A stretch of DNA of 5,833 nucleotides, from positions 1 to 5,833 of the forward strand of contig DOBW01000206.1 of NCBI GenBank assembly GCA_003504035.1, written 5' to 3'. The notes beneath the pieces were generated by a model, which saw only the letters and a list, made by a program, of their open reading frames with translations, was not told the origin of the DNA and searched no databases. This stretch comes from Rhodospirillaceae bacterium (GTDB lineage Bacteria > Pseudomonadota > Alphaproteobacteria > UBA9219). The translations under genes and the position numbers were made by a program. This document shows, in pieces, positions 5,333-5,833 of this stretch. Position 1 is the stretch's first letter; every line of letters starts with the position of its first letter.

Positions 5333-5833
5333 TTAAAGCTCCCGAACGTTAAGAGAATCAGCAATTTTGTCATAACGAAAGACCGGACCATCGCGACAGA
5401 TAAACGAGCTACCCCACTGACAATGGCCACAGAAACCAACACCACACTTCATGTTGCGCTCCATCGAGAGATAGATTTTGTCATAAGTCAGACCACGTGC
5501 GTGCAGTGCTTTAACAACATTGAGCATCATAATTTCAGGCCCACAGGTAAAGGCCGCAGAATTCTTGGAATCAAATCCGCCAGAGGCCACCAGATCAGTC
5601 ACAAAGCCAACACGGCCCTGCCAATCTCCTGTAGAGCGATCAACCGTAACTTGAACATCAAGATCAAAGCGTGCTTTCCAGCGCAAAAGCTCCTTAGAGA
5701 AAAGAATATCCTCGGGAGTACGCGCACCAAAAAGAATAGAAATGTTCCCAAATTTTTGACGCTCTTTTATGGCCTTGTAAATCGCAGGGCGCAACGGAGC
5801 AAGACCAATACCACCCGCCACAAACACGAGATC
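5333..5833 (-). CDS. hydG: hydrogenase gamma subunit, FAD/NAD(P)-binding, 5' end outside the window
   Basis: This subunit exchanges electrons between NADP(H) and the iron-sulfur chain. Only the last 166 residues are in the window. The frame is open to the edge, so the GTG at 5827 is an internal valine codon. The visible part is the nucleotide-binding half of a ferredoxin-NADP reductase-type protein: [12 protein letters not shown] (visible residues 5-16) is the phosphate loop, [13 protein letters not shown] the next conserved block, and TCGPEIMM (96-103) the C-G-P motif. The end carries a [2Fe-2S] site like that of PyrK-type subunits, with Cys130, 135, 138 and 146 ([14 protein letters not shown], then FICRDGPVF). 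Roughly 115-125 residues with the FAD domain should lie beyond the edge. The symbol follows the hydBGDA sulfhydrogenase scheme and is unrelated to the HydG maturase of [FeFe] enzymes. Confidence 0.93.
   Translation of the reverse strand, partial: DLVFVAGGIGLAPLRPAIYKAIKERQKFGNISILFGARTPEDILFSKELLRWKARFDLDVQVTVDRSTGDWQGRVGFVTDLVASGGFDSKNSAAFTCGPEIMMLNVVKALHARGLTYDKIYLSMERNMKCGVGFCGHCQWGSSFICRDGPVFRYDKIADSLNVREL

Noticed and set aside
5333..5827. GTG at 5827 as a start codon for the gamma subunit
   Set aside because: The frame stays open to the window edge, and the GTG lies directly before the nucleotide-binding loop, in the middle of the family's normal length.

Overview
The window joins two unrelated gene blocks that run toward each other. 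The right-hand part (about 2365-5833, minus strand) is the 3' portion of a cytoplasmic [NiFe]-hydrogenase operon. Read in transcription order it holds an FAD/NAD(P)-binding diaphorase-type gamma subunit (5' end cut by the window edge), the three-cluster small subunit, the large NiFe catalytic subunit, a hydrogenase maturation protease and a HypA-type nickel chaperone. The order gamma-delta-alpha and the motifs match group 3b (NADP-linked 'sulfhydrogenase', hydBGDA type). The beta subunit gene (hydB) would be expected just beyond position 5833. The genes are tightly packed (gaps of 2, 24, 9 and 5 bases) and several have clear Shine-Dalgarno sequences, so they are probably one transcript.

The left-hand part (1-2379, plus strand) begins with a possible 54-residue small gene. 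A non-coding stretch of about 300 bases follows, containing a good intrinsic terminator, a candidate promoter and an inverted repeat overlapping its -10 box. Then come two genes joined by an ATGA overlap: an XRE-type helix-turn-helix regulator with a large C-terminal domain, and a 419-residue protein whose first half resembles a degenerate GNAT acetyltransferase. The second gene ends 15 bases inside the 3' end of hypA, so the two transcription units converge and overlap with no intergenic terminator.

The organism is probably an alphaproteobacterium of moderate to low GC content. The N-terminus of the XRE protein (MITASQLRAARGMLDW) is a style I know well from Alphaproteobacteria, and group 3b hydrogenases occur in proteobacteria. 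I cannot name a genus. Such an enzyme would let the cell dispose of or take up H2 through the NADP(H) pool.

The most unusual points are these. The HypA lacks its whole zinc-binding domain through what looks like a clean in-frame deletion, while both flanking parts are well conserved. Both hydrogenase subunits carry similar Lys/Ala-rich N-terminal tails. The XRE/GNAT-like pair is a translationally coupled module of unknown role beside the hydrogenase operon. A perfect 11-bp inverted repeat lies inside the tail of the GNAT-like gene.
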